A stretch of 64,000 bases of DNA from Arthrobacter sp. 260. Its GTDB lineage: Bacteria; Actinomycetota; Actinomycetes; Actinomycetales; Micrococcaceae. The notes beneath the pieces are model-generated. The model searched no databases and had not been told where the DNA came from. It saw nothing but the letters and a program-made list of their open reading frames with translations. Position 1 is the first letter of the stretch, and each line of letters begins with the position of its first letter. The stretch lies in NCBI RefSeq assembly GCF_013116745.1, contig NZ_JABFOE010000001.1, positions 124,001 through 188,000 on the forward strand, in the 5' to 3' direction. A program made the translations under genes and the position numbers. This document shows, one piece after another, positions 51,274-60,053 of this stretch.

Positions 51274-52596
51274 TCAGAGGAAATAGTCTTTAGCGTCCGG
51301 CCAGTGCTCTTCCCAGTCCTTGTTCTTGGGATGGCTAGACAGCCACTGGCGGATATTGATCAGAGCTTCATTTACGTCTCGGAGCAGATCCATCTGCTTC
51401 CGAACCAGAGTGTGATCAGTTAGGTTTGTCCGAACGGCGTGTGCTGGCGCTTGGCGTGCTGTCCTCACCGCCTTTAGAGGTTTCACCGCCCACTCTGCTT
51501 GTTCCTGGGTCACATGATTCATGGTCATTAGTTCTAGAAACCGTATGTTAGTTCCAAACGGATGCTGACTCGTGTCGTTTTTCTTTGGAACACCCGCTGC
51601 GTCAAAAGCCGAATGCATAAAGTTCTCGGACAAAACTTTGTCAAGCTGGTGAACAAAATGATCCCACTCCCGTTGGTCTGATCTAAGAGTCCAACCAAGA
51701 TCTTCGGGCAATTCAGTGGTCCTGAGTAGCGGTTGCCCCCAAATACGCTCGAAGAGTTCATTGAGATAACCCAGTTCCTGGGATAGTCGAGCGAAGGGGC
51801 CCATTCCGTCTGGCCAGTGTCCCATCTGAGATCCGTACCATACTGGATGCGGCTCCACACCCTCAGCCGGCACCTGATAACTTGCCCAGCGCAGCTGATG
51901 GTCAGGGGTGAGATCATCGAGATCTCCGTAGAATGCAACGACACGTCGAATAATCTGGGTCTTGGAGTCTTGGAGTCTTGGAGTCTTGGAGTCTTGTTGC
52001 TTCGCCTCGCGGAAATCATAAGCAAATCCCAAGTGTAGGAGACTCACCTTGTCCTTCTCTGGTTCTTCGTCATCCTCATAGGCCTCATCGGAGATGCCCA
52101 AGTTGATACCAAAATCGCTCATGTCGAAGCGGTAGCGTGCATCGTTTCTATAAGTCTCGAGGACGTCGGCGCTAAAGTACGCGGGCTGCAACGTTGCTTT
52201 GCCTCGTGCCATCGCAGTCAGGAACGGAGCGTTTTCGAAGCGTTCCGGGAGGGGTCCATGCTTCATCGCAAGTTCGGTCGGATAGAGGCAGACTCCATAG
52301 TCATTTGGATCTAGCTCCGTGAGTTCATCGATTTGTGCTTGAACTGTCCGCCTGGAATGCCACGGCCGAATGTGGATGTTGAGGAAGTCCTGACTGCTGA
52401 CTACCTCGACTAAACCAGCTTCAAGTAATTCGATTGAGGCGGTGATGATCTGCGGAACGACAAACTCGCCGAACAGGTGAAGCCCGTTAAAATCGGATTC
52501 TAGGTACTTTTGGCGAACCTTGTTGAGCAATTCGCTTGCAATCTCGCTTAGCTGGCTCTCCAACGTGCCTCCACTTATTCTTCTATGCAGCTTCAA
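51274..52596 (-). CDS. Hypothetical protein with internal 8-bp repeat tract (candidate phase-variable gene)
   Basis: A 440-residue protein, AT-richer than its neighbours. The N-terminal part (~1-190) is a mixed helical/strand domain (LELNKVRQKYLESDF-type helix, then VVPQIITASIELLEAG and LDPNDYGVCLYPTELAM) with no family I can name. The C-terminal part (~215-440) is helical and charged (GDLDDLTPDHQLRWASY; EWDHFVHQLDKVLSENFMHS). Between them, residues ~201-213 are coded by four and three-quarter tandem copies of CAAGACTC. The frame is open through the tract, so the gene is in the ON state here. A change of one repeat unit would shift the frame. It lies between two giant STAND genes. Confidence 0.75.
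   Translation of the reverse strand: MKLHRRISGGTLESQLSEIASELLNKVRQKYLESDFNGLHLFGEFVVPQIITASIELLEAGLVEVVSSQDFLNIHIRPWHSRRTVQAQIDELTELDPNDYGVCLYPTELAMKHGPLPERFENAPFLTAMARGKATLQPAYFSADVLETYRNDARYRFDMSDFGINLGISDEAYEDDEEPEKDKVSLLHLGFAYDFREAKQQDSKTPRLQDSKTQIIRRVVAFYGDLDDLTPDHQLRWASYQVPAEGVEPHPVWYGSQMGHWPDGMGPFARLSQELGYLNELFERIWGQPLLRTTELPEDLGWTLRSDQREWDHFVHQLDKVLSENFMHSAFDAAGVPKKNDTSQHPFGTNIRFLELMTMNHVTQEQAEWAVKPLKAVRTARQAPAHAVRTNLTDHTLVRKQMDLLRDVNEALINIRQWLSSHPKNKDWEEHWPDAKDYFL
51959..51996 (-). repeat. 8-bp tandem repeat, (CAAGACTC)x4 plus 6 bases, inside a coding region
   Basis: On the plus strand GTCTTGGA repeats exactly at 51959, 51967, 51975 and 51983, followed by GTCTTG to 51996. The unit is not a multiple of three, so slippage by one unit changes the reading frame of the gene at 51274-52596. 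Four identical units of 8 bases in an otherwise non-repetitive gene are typical of contingency loci. Confidence 0.9.
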
Positions 52597-52623
52597 GGCA
52601 CATCATAGCCATTTCTCGAACCG

Positions 52624-52909
52624 GTGGGTGCTGCCGAGGTTCTGCACCGCGCGCTGGACATGGGACGTACCACGCGTATGACGAGTGAAGATTTTAAAGC
52701 CCTACGAAAGGCACTCGTGGATGCGGCGCCTGAGGAAGACCGTTCATGGGTCAAGGGCACGATCCGCAATGATCCAACGCTGCGTGAGTGTCTGCATAGT
52801 CCTTGATGGAGTGCCGGAAGCTGAAGCCATACGCAATTTGGTGCCCAATGTGGAGATAGTGGCTGGGACTGCAGCAAAGGCACGTAATGACCTCGAACTC
52901 CAATACTGA
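52624..52909 (+). pseudogene. Fragment resembling C-terminus of a HEPN-type protein
   Basis: Two consecutive plus-strand frames look like one broken protein: 52624-52806 (MTSEDFKALRKALVDAAPEE, then DRSWVKGTIRNDPTLRECLH) and 52802-52909 (AEAIRNLVPNVEIVAGTAAK, then ARNDLELQ). A frameshift near 52800 separates them. ARNDLEL resembles the R-N-D-L-A-H end of ApeA-type HEPN proteins but the His is missing. Probably the remnant of a larger defence gene. Confidence 0.4.
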
Positions 52910-53102
52910 TATACGCCATGCGGCCAACAGGCTGCTAAAGGGGTAACAACACGGGCGTCCACTGATCCGTCTCCATGATTTACATGGAAAACGACTACTA
53001 AACGGTGTGGTGGAATATAAACTTGACGCGTGATTCGAAGTTGAGCCTGAACTGCGAGCTGGCTCTACGCTAGCCCGCGGGTAGCGAGCTGCAGTACAGA
53101 TA

Positions 53103-56100
53103 ATGCCGGGACACGGTTACCTAGGGGAATATGTGAACGTTCCGTGCGAGAAGAAAGCCACTGAAGAACCGTTGGGGAAGATCTGTCGACCCGGCGACGC
53201 GGTGGCGGGGCCAGGCCAACCCATCGGGGGCGCGTACAAGGCGGGGCGAGGCTCGAGTCCGTACTCGACTGGTGGCGGTGGTGTGACCTTCGCGCAGCTC
53301 GTGGCCTCCGTGTACTTAACCAGCATGCTGACCCGTGGCCGCCGACGGGAGGGCTCAAACCTGCATGTTCGGACGGTGGGGTTCCAGAATGGGCCGGAGC
53401 ACCCGGTCGATGACCTCCTCATTACGTGTGGCGACAGCACCAGTGAGGTGACGCTTGCGGTGGCGTGCAGGGCGACTCCGAACTTTGTCAACAGCGACGA
53501 CGAGACGGTGAAGCTAGTTAAGTCGTTGCTTGCGGAGGTCGAGAAGTTCGACTCCGACGCGCATCAGGTTGCCGTGGCCACTGCAGGTTGGACCGCCCAG
53601 TGGAAGGACCTGGCGAAGCTGTGCGACATCGCACGCGCGCACGCGAACCCGGCGTTGTTCAAGAAGTCGATGGAGGTTGACCGCCGTTGGACGAAGCAAG
53701 TGCGAGGCAGGTTCGACCAGTTTCAGACGATGGTCTCGACAGCATTGAAGGGTGCAGTCGCGGCCGACGAGGTCTTGCGACTGACGTGGCGGCTGCTCGG
53801 TCGTCTGCATGTGCTTGGTTTTGCGGTTCAGTCTCCCGACGAGAGCGACCGGACGGCTGTGGCGACCGCATTGGACGGCGTTGCTGACTCGTCGACTAAC
53901 GGGGTCACTCTCCGGGACCGGCTCGAGAGCTTGGTGGCGACGTACGACAACACCGGCGGCGTGGTCGACCTGAACTTGCTGCGTCGCGACCTGCACTCCC
54001 TGCTTGACGCGGCCGCGACTCGGACTCGGCACGCGTGGCAGGTGCTCGCCGAACACCGTGAAGTGTCGACTATTGCTGTGCGGGCATCCATCGGGGACGG
54101 CACTGTCGGCGGGCCGGTGCACGTCTCTTTCGCCGACTGTCGCAGCCGTCTGGCTAAATCACTCCTGGATGCGGGCTCGAGAGGCACCGCGCTGCTGGTT
54201 TCAGGAGAGTCCGGTATCGGCAAGAGCGCGCTTACGCTCTCGGCGGTCAAAGAACTGGAGGCAGCAAACGCGGTTGGTTTCGAGGCAGTAGTGCTGAATT
54301 TCCGGGGCATGCCGCAGTCAAGCCTGGACCTACACGGACTGCTCGGCATGTCACTTAAGGATGTGCTCTCGGAGCTATCAGCAGCGTCTCGGTTGCTGGT
54401 CATCGACGCCGCTGACGCCGCGCTCGAACGTTCTGTCGGGCTGCTGAGTGACCTGGTGCTGGCGGCGAGGACAGCTGGCGTTGGTGTCGTCGCGGTTTCC
54501 TCCGATGTTGCGTCGGATTTTGTGAAAGAGCAGCTGACAACCGCGTTCGCCACCGTCGCCCCGTTCAAGATGGACCCGCTGGGCGATGAGGACGTCGCTT
54601 TCGTCGCGGACGCGTTCCCACTGCTGCGTCCTATACTGCAGAACCTTCCTGCCAAGTCGCTGCTGCGTCGTCCGGTTGTTCTCGACCTGCTGACCCGCAC
54701 CGGCGTCGCACCTGCGGGTACGTTGGGGGAGTGGGAGTGTCTGGATCTGATCTGGTCCAAAGTTGTTCGCCGTGATGGGCGTCCAAACGCCGGATCGGCC
54801 GAGGCGCGGGCACAGACGCTTCTCGCGCTCGCGGCTGCTGCGATGCAGTTGCCGCCTGACGCGCGTCCCGCCGCCAGCGTCGACGCCGCCGCGACCGACG
54901 CGTTGCGTAAAGACCATCTACTAGCCCCGCCGAACCCCTACCGGGCCGAGCCGGAGTTCGCACACGACGAGGTTCGCCGGTACGCGACCGCCATCCTGCT
55001 TGTCCGGGCAGCGAGTCAGACTGACCTGTTGGAGGCATCGCCGGTGCCGCGGCTGGCGATGTCCGCAGCAACTCTCGCCTGCAAGGGGGCGCTTAACGCG
55101 CCAGGCGTAGATCCGAAGGCAACGTTCCTCGGCGTGCTCTTTCAATACAAGGCGTTCGCTGCGGTGCACGGTGCCCGCTGGGCCGACGTCCCTGTCGAGG
55201 CAGTGCTCGAGACGCCGGCCGCATACGCTTGCTTGAAGACGGCCCTCGATGACACTACGGCGGGACTCGTCCTGGCTGACGTGGTTCGCGTCGTCCAGCA
55301 GCGTCACAAGTTTGGCGGTTTGCTCACCCTGGGTGTCGCTGGCGAGGTAGTGCGCATTCTGCTGGACGAGGATGAGCCGTGGGATGTGTCGAAGGAATCG
55401 TTCGAGCTACTCGCGGACTGGTTGACCGCCTTAGTGCTGGCCGAGGCGCCTGCGAAGAACCCGCTGCGCATCGCGCTACGCGAACGGCTGCTGAGCTACT
55501 GGAAGTCGTTCCCGCCTCCCGCGAGCAAGACGGTGAGCGCGAGGAGTGCGACCGCTGGCTTCCCACCAAGACGTCAGAAGCGACGAGACCTCGACTACCT
55601 CCAGACCACGGAAGAGTTCGTTGAGACAATGGCGCTCCTCGGCGCAGACATCGACGACGACATCGAAAAGTGCCTGCGAGCCATCGCCGATGACGCCCCT
55701 GCAGCCCTCGCGCCGGCAGCGGACTCCCCGGTCAGCGCCCGCGCTGTTGCACAACGTGACCCGGAGCTGCTCGCCGAGTTGATGGAGGCCTACTATATCG
55801 ATGACAACCACAGCTGGCACCGCGACGAGGGTGTTCGACGGCATCAGGGACGCTGGACCGGGAACGGTGTTCCGTTCTTCATGTTCTACTTCGGTGGCTT
55901 CTGGCAGCTGTTTCACCGTGCGTCGCTGAGTACCCAGGGGCGGGTCTTAAACAACATCCTGAACAGCGGCGCAAACGCGAGAGTCAGGACGTTGGCTCGG
56001 CTCGACGCGCCGGGTCGGTTCCTACTGCCCGTTGACGAGAACAGAAGCTCCATCGACGACGCCGGGACTGGCGCTGACGAAGAGGGTGGCTGGGGGGCCG

Positions 56101-58235
56101 TCCTTAACCTCGACGGGGCCCCGCGGCTCTACGCCGGCGACAGTCACGTATGGTCCTGGTACCGCGGCACCTCCGTTGGCCCGTACTCGGCCATGAGCGG
56201 GCTGCAGGCGATGGAGCGCGCCGCCGACACTTGGATCACACAAGGCGCTTCACCTCGCCTTGTCGTCGAGTTGCTGCTGAAAGGCTGCGACAACCTCGCG
56301 GTCCCGGGGCTGCTGTTCGGTCTTCTGGTTCGGCACCTGGAGAAGGTCGATGACGAACTCGACTCCTTCCTCGCCGAGCCGCTGGTATGGGAACTCGAGT
56401 TCAGCCGCACGACCAAGGAGCACTCCGGTCTCGCTGCACGAACCGAAGGCCTCGAGAACCTTGACCGGCGTCAATGGACTCCGCGCGAAGTGGCCGCGAT
56501 GCTCCTCACACGAGGCGGTCCCGAACGGGCCGCACGGTTGAAGAAGGTTGGCGAGAAGCTCATTGAGAACGGTGACCGGATCGGCATCAGCCAGGAACTG
56601 ACGAGGAACTGGGCAGCCAGCCTTGACGCTGAGCGCTATAAGGTCACCCCTGTTGCCGAGGGCCTGCGCGTCGAGGTCGAACCGCCAGCTGAACTCGTCG
56701 CAGCCCAAGAGGCGCATGCCGCCTACCAGGCACTCGTTGGGACCAGCCTCCGGTTGCAGAATCGGTACTGGGGGTCGCTCAAGTACGGCGACACCTATGT
56801 TGCACCGTCATCTGAGGAAATCTTGGCCGACCTGGTTGCCGGCCGTAAACTGCTCGACACAGACGCGGACATGCTGCCGAACCAGCCTGAAGACGCTGTC
56901 GCGCATGTCATCCGTGCGGCCGTCGAACGGGCAGTCGCAGGCGACCTCACCGCACTCGGCGATGAAGCGGGGTTTGCCACCGAGTTCGTCCTCACGGTTG
57001 CGTCCTCGTTCCGCGACGCTGCAGACCAGCGCGAAGAAGGGTCCTTCTTCGACCTCGGCGCAGACCGAGCCGTGGCCCAGATTCTGCCCGCCTACCTGAC
57101 CGAACAACTCGCCGAGCCGCTGAAGTCAGTCGGCGGCAACCTCGCCAAGGTCGCAGACGCCGGCTTGGGGATGGCGGGCAGAGCATCCCTAGAGACCCGG
57201 CTGTTCCTCGCTCGCGGATGCGACGTCGTCTGGGCTGCACCGTGCGCCGGTGAACCGTGCGTTCACCGGATCGTGCTCGACTGGCTCCTGGAGACTGCCC
57301 GTGGCGCCGAGATTGGGCCCTGGGATGAGCGCGGCCACGGCCGCGAACGCGTCCGCATTGACGGGGACGTGGCCGAACGCCTCAATGCGCTCCCGGGAGA
57401 CTCGGTCGATATCACCGGGCTCGATGCAGCTATCCGAGGTCTCGGTGCCGCAGCGTCAACCAACCATTGCTGCACCGAGGTAGCGGTCGCGGTGCTCGCG
57501 ACTTTCCTCGACGTCGAGGCCAAGGCCATGGTTGTCCACGAGGAGAAGGGCTGGACTGCGGACGATCGCGGCAGTCACACGCTCGTGGCCGCTCGAGCGC
57601 TCCTTCAGGGATTCGCGAACAACGGCAACGTCGAGCCAGTGCTCGGCCACCTCGACGTCCTGCGTGCCGACTCCGGGTTGCTGTCGAATTTTCTTCACGG
57701 TCTTGCGGCTGCTGGTGCCGAGAACGAGGTCCTCGCGTCGGCGGCGCGAGGTCTGTGGCCATCAGTCGTGCGCCACGCTCTCGGCTACCGGAACGACGAG
57801 GACAGTCCGTACAAAGACCGTTCTTGGGGCAGCTGGTCCGCGAATGCGCTCCTTCCCGCACCGCTCACCTGGAGCCAGGGCATTTACAACGAATGCATCG
57901 GCGCGCCTCTCGACTGGGTCCGCGCCGATGACCTCCTCGATCTCATCGACGACTGGCTACCCGTCGCCCGCGGCGACCGCATGTGTGTTGACGGGCTCAT
58001 TGGACTCCTCCGCCGGCTACCCGTCGAGGTCCAGGTTCGTCGAGGTCTCGCGTGGGTCTCCGACGTGTGCATCCAAGACGGCGCCGTGACCGTTGACCAA
58101 TCGCGGAACACCAACGATTGGCTCAAGGAAGTTCGAAGTTCTGCGGAGGAACTCAAGCTTCTGGATGAGTGGCAGATGCTCGTCGACTCCCTGGTTGTCG
58201 CCGGTAACAAAGGTCTCGCTCCGTACAGCCGGTAG
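53103..58235 (+). CDS. Second giant STAND NTPase
   Basis: About 1710 residues from ATG 53103; GTG 53133 with AGGGGAA upstream is an alternative start (1700 residues). The conserved-looking part opens with SSPYSTGGGGVTFAQLVASVYL and FQNGPEHPVDDLLITCG, an N-terminal domain seen on large bacterial NTPases and reminiscent of a nuclease fold (VDDLL, then AVACRATPNF). A P-loop follows: SGESGIGKSAL (G368-K374), Walker B-like RLLVIDAADAALE and a helical STAND-type middle. The C-terminal ~1000 residues are helical and aromatic-rich without recognised repeats. A sensor NTPase of the Avs/STAND type is likely. It lies last in unit A, 114 bases before the second attachment-site copy. Confidence 0.75.
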   Translation: MPGHGYLGEYVNVPCEKKATEEPLGKICRPGDAVAGPGQPIGGAYKAGRGSSPYSTGGGGVTFAQLVASVYLTSMLTRGRRREGSNLHVRTVGFQNGPEHPVDDLLITCGDSTSEVTLAVACRATPNFVNSDDETVKLVKSLLAEVEKFDSDAHQVAVATAGWTAQWKDLAKLCDIARAHANPALFKKSMEVDRRWTKQVRGRFDQFQTMVSTALKGAVAADEVLRLTWRLLGRLHVLGFAVQSPDESDRTAVATALDGVADSSTNGVTLRDRLESLVATYDNTGGVVDLNLLRRDLHSLLDAAATRTRHAWQVLAEHREVSTIAVRASIGDGTVGGPVHVSFADCRSRLAKSLLDAGSRGTALLVSGESGIGKSALTLSAVKELEAANAVGFEAVVLNFRGMPQSSLDLHGLLGMSLKDVLSELSAASRLLVIDAADAALERSVGLLSDLVLAARTAGVGVVAVSSDVASDFVKEQLTTAFATVAPFKMDPLGDEDVAFVADAFPLLRPILQNLPAKSLLRRPVVLDLLTRTGVAPAGTLGEWECLDLIWSKVVRRDGRPNAGSAEARAQTLLALAAAAMQLPPDARPAASVDAAATDALRKDHLLAPPNPYRAEPEFAHDEVRRYATAILLVRAASQTDLLEASPVPRLAMSAATLACKGALNAPGVDPKATFLGVLFQYKAFAAVHGARWADVPVEAVLETPAAYACLKTALDDTTAGLVLADVVRVVQQRHKFGGLLTLGVAGEVVRILLDEDEPWDVSKESFELLADWLTALVLAEAPAKNPLRIALRERLLSYWKSFPPPASKTVSARSATAGFPPRRQKRRDLDYLQTTEEFVETMALLGADIDDDIEKCLRAIADDAPAALAPAADSPVSARAVAQRDPELLAELMEAYYIDDNHSWHRDEGVRRHQGRWTGNGVPFFMFYFGGFWQLFHRASLSTQGRVLNNILNSGANARVRTLARLDAPGRFLLPVDENRSSIDDAGTGADEEGGWGAVLNLDGAPRLYAGDSHVWSWYRGTSVGPYSAMSGLQAMERAADTWITQGASPRLVVELLLKGCDNLAVPGLLFGLLVRHLEKVDDELDSFLAEPLVWELEFSRTTKEHSGLAARTEGLENLDRRQWTPREVAAMLLTRGGPERAARLKKVGEKLIENGDRIGISQELTRNWAASLDAERYKVTPVAEGLRVEVEPPAELVAAQEAHAAYQALVGTSLRLQNRYWGSLKYGDTYVAPSSEEILADLVAGRKLLDTDADMLPNQPEDAVAHVIRAAVERAVAGDLTALGDEAGFATEFVLTVASSFRDAADQREEGSFFDLGADRAVAQILPAYLTEQLAEPLKSVGGNLAKVADAGLGMAGRASLETRLFLARGCDVVWAAPCAGEPCVHRIVLDWLLETARGAEIGPWDERGHGRERVRIDGDVAERLNALPGDSVDITGLDAAIRGLGAAASTNHCCTEVAVAVLATFLDVEAKAMVVHEEKGWTADDRGSHTLVAARALLQGFANNGNVEPVLGHLDVLRADSGLLSNFLHGLAAAGAENEVLASAARGLWPSVVRHALGYRNDEDSPYKDRSWGSWSANALLPAPLTWSQGIYNECIGAPLDWVRADDLLDLIDDWLPVARGDRMCVDGLIGLLRRLPVEVQVRRGLAWVSDVCIQDGAVTVDQSRNTNDWLKEVRSSAEELKLLDEWQMLVDSLVVAGNKGLAPYSR

Positions 58236-58349
58236 GGCACGTCGCGGGGCGCGGACGTGGTCACGCATCTCGATTATTCAGGGCTGAACAGGACTCGGCG
58301 GCAGACTAGGCAGCCATAGGGCGTCTCATAGGTTATTCGGTTACTGAAC
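58236..58349. other. Right end of island unit A
   Basis: Short gap between the STAND gene and the second ychF-end repeat. No integrase or hairpin is seen. Confidence 0.5.
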
Positions 58350-58376
58350 GTGGTCGAATTTAGGTTTAACGTTTAG
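58350..58376 (+). repeat. Attachment-site copy 2 (junction between units A and B)
   Basis: In frame this reads Val-Val-Glu-Phe-Arg-Phe-Asn-Val-stop, the last residues of YchF. TTTAGGTTTAACGT (58359-58372) is identical to the ychF end at 33268-33281, and TAGT follows in both. There is no ychF body upstream, so this is a duplicated integration site, not a gene end. Confidence 0.8.
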
Positions 58377-58443
58377 TCTGATCTGCTTATGTGCGTTTCC
58401 ATCACACCTCGCTAGTTGATGGCCCTGGTTGTAGCGTTGGCGA

Positions 58444-59256
58444 GTGATTACTTTTCCGGATGGCACTGTGGTTCCTGCTCTGGGTCAGGGAACGTGGAAC
58501 CTGGGTGACTCTCCTGCCAGCCGGAGCGCTGAGATCCGGGCGCTGCGCACAGGTATTGATCTGGGTCTGACCGTGATCGATACCGCCGAAATGTACGGTA
58601 ATGGGCGCAGTGAGGACCTTGTCGAAGAAGCCATCAGGGGTAGGCGCGATGAGGTTTTCCTGGTCAGCAAGGTCCTACCCTCGAACGCCTCCGCATCAGG
58701 AACGATCAAGGCCTGTCATGCAAGCCTGGGCCGTCTGGGCACTGACTGCCTGGATCTGTACCTCCTGCATTGGCGGGGGAGATTCCCGTTCGAGGAGACC
58801 GTCGCAGCGTTCGAGTCCCTGATCGAAGAGGGCTCGATCCGTGCGTGGGGTGTGAGTAACCTCGACACCGACGAGCTCCGGGGTTTGCCTGAGGGATGCC
58901 AGACTGATCAGGTGCTGTACAACCTGACCCGTCGCGGTCCGGAGTTCGACCTGATGCCATGGTCCGCTTCGACGAAGATGCCCGTGATGGCCTATTCGCC
59001 CGTGGAGCAGGGACGATTACTCGGTAACCCGGATCTGACACAGATCGCAAGCGAGCTGGGCGCGACGCCTGCGCAGGTCGCACTGGCGTGGACGATGCGC
59101 ACCGGCAGCGTGCTCGCGATCCCGAAGGCTTCGACCGCCGAGCATGTGCTCGAGAACGCCGCCGCCCGCGACCTCCACCTCAGCAACACCGATCTTGAGC
59201 GCCTCGATCGCGCCTTCCCGCCGCCGACACACCCAGAACCCCTCGAAATGCTCTGA
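58444..59256 (+). CDS. Aldo/keto reductase, sole gene of island unit B
   Basis: A 270-residue AKR with the NADPH-dependent (beta/alpha)8 signature: GLTVIDTAEMYGNG (catalytic Asp and Tyr), VSKVLPSN (Lys), LYLLHWRGRFPFEETV (His), and SIRAWGVSNLDTDEL. The C-terminal loop motif LAIPKASTAEHV matches the cofactor-binding IPKxxxxxHV. GTG start at 58444 (GCGAGTG). It is the only gene between attachment-site copies 2 and 3. GC-rich codon use suggests a donor similar to the host. Confidence 0.9.
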   Translation: MITFPDGTVVPALGQGTWNLGDSPASRSAEIRALRTGIDLGLTVIDTAEMYGNGRSEDLVEEAIRGRRDEVFLVSKVLPSNASASGTIKACHASLGRLGTDCLDLYLLHWRGRFPFEETVAAFESLIEEGSIRAWGVSNLDTDELRGLPEGCQTDQVLYNLTRRGPEFDLMPWSASTKMPVMAYSPVEQGRLLGNPDLTQIASELGATPAQVALAWTMRTGSVLAIPKASTAEHVLENAAARDLHLSNTDLERLDRAFPPPTHPEPLEML

Positions 59257-59311
59257 TACACGTTGGCTTCGGAATCACCGCCAACCCGGCCGCTGGATGC
59301 TGGGGGTCATG

Positions 59312-59332
59312 GAGTTCCGCTTCAACGTCTAA
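59312..59332 (+). repeat. Attachment-site copy 3, displaced native ychF end
   Basis: GAG TTC CGC TTC AAC GTC TAA also encodes Glu-Phe-Arg-Phe-Asn-Val-stop, but with GC-rich synonymous codons. Its upstream flank TCATGGAGTT resembles TCGTGGAGTT in ychF. Codon choice fits the core genome, so this is probably the original 3' end of ychF, displaced 26 kb by insertion. Confidence 0.75.
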
Positions 59333-59350
59333 GCGAGTCCGGGTCCGGTC

Positions 59351-59944
59351 TCAGCTTTCCGACAGGCGCTCGGTCAACTCATCAATGAAGCTTTGAGCGT
59401 CGGCTCGCGCCGGATCGTCGGCAGGTGCGCGCTTGATAGCTCCCTGGAGGACTTTGGCAGCCTGAGCCTCGTCTCCTTTGCTGTCAGCGAGGACGACGGC
59501 GTTCTGAACCGCTTCGCCCAACCGGCTGAACTCGGATGGGGATGTCTCAGCGACCCCATGACGGAAGAAGCGAAGCCAGTTGCCAGCCGGGTCGATAAGG
59601 CTGAATCCACTCAGTCCGTCGGCGTTCTTGCGGGCGCGCGGGCGGGTGATCCGAGGGAAGCCCTTGATCGGCAGTTTCCCGTACGCCTCGCGGAGTCCTG
59701 CTGCGAACTCCTCCCAGATGGGCCCGGTGTCATCGACGATGACGAGGCAGGAGCTATGCGAGGATTCTGGCGTGTGACCCTTCAGTCCGTAGTACTGCAG
59801 GTCGAACCCATGACCATGAAGGCCGAGGGCCGGGTTCGGTCGAAGCTGGCGGTAGGTGGTGCGGAAGCCCAGGGCAGCAAAAAAGGGTTCGATGTCGTCG
59901 ATGTCAGCACAGGGCAACAAGGGGATCGTGCGGGGGTAAGACAC
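59351..59944 (-). CDS. VOC (glyoxalase/bleomycin-resistance) family protein
   Basis: A 197-residue protein. The N-terminal ~125 residues are a VOC fold: TIPLLPCADIDDIEPFFAALGF, DLQYYGLKGH and GLSGFSLIDPAGNWLRFFRH, the common paired beta-alpha-beta modules. The C-terminal ~60 residues are helical (SRLGEAVQNAVVLADSKGDE, then AQAAKVLQGAIKRAP), an extension that suggests a TPR-like or dimerising tail. The exact role (drug binding, dioxygenase-like) is not defined. Confidence 0.85.
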   Translation of the reverse strand: MSYPRTIPLLPCADIDDIEPFFAALGFRTTYRQLRPNPALGLHGHGFDLQYYGLKGHTPESSHSSCLVIVDDTGPIWEEFAAGLREAYGKLPIKGFPRITRPRARKNADGLSGFSLIDPAGNWLRFFRHGVAETSPSEFSRLGEAVQNAVVLADSKGDEAQAAKVLQGAIKRAPADDPARADAQSFIDELTERLSES

Positions 59945-60053
59945 GTCTGCACTCTACGCGGGTGCGAGTCGACGATCCAGGGTTGCAGAAGGATCGCGGT
60001 TGGCCCGATCGGGAAACAGGCCACAGAGTAAGGACGACTGCTAGCCTCTCCTC

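Noticed and set aside
51959..51996. Repeat tract considered as a CRISPR array
   Set aside because: The units are 8 bases and contiguous, with no spacers. It is a simple tandem repeat in coding sequence.
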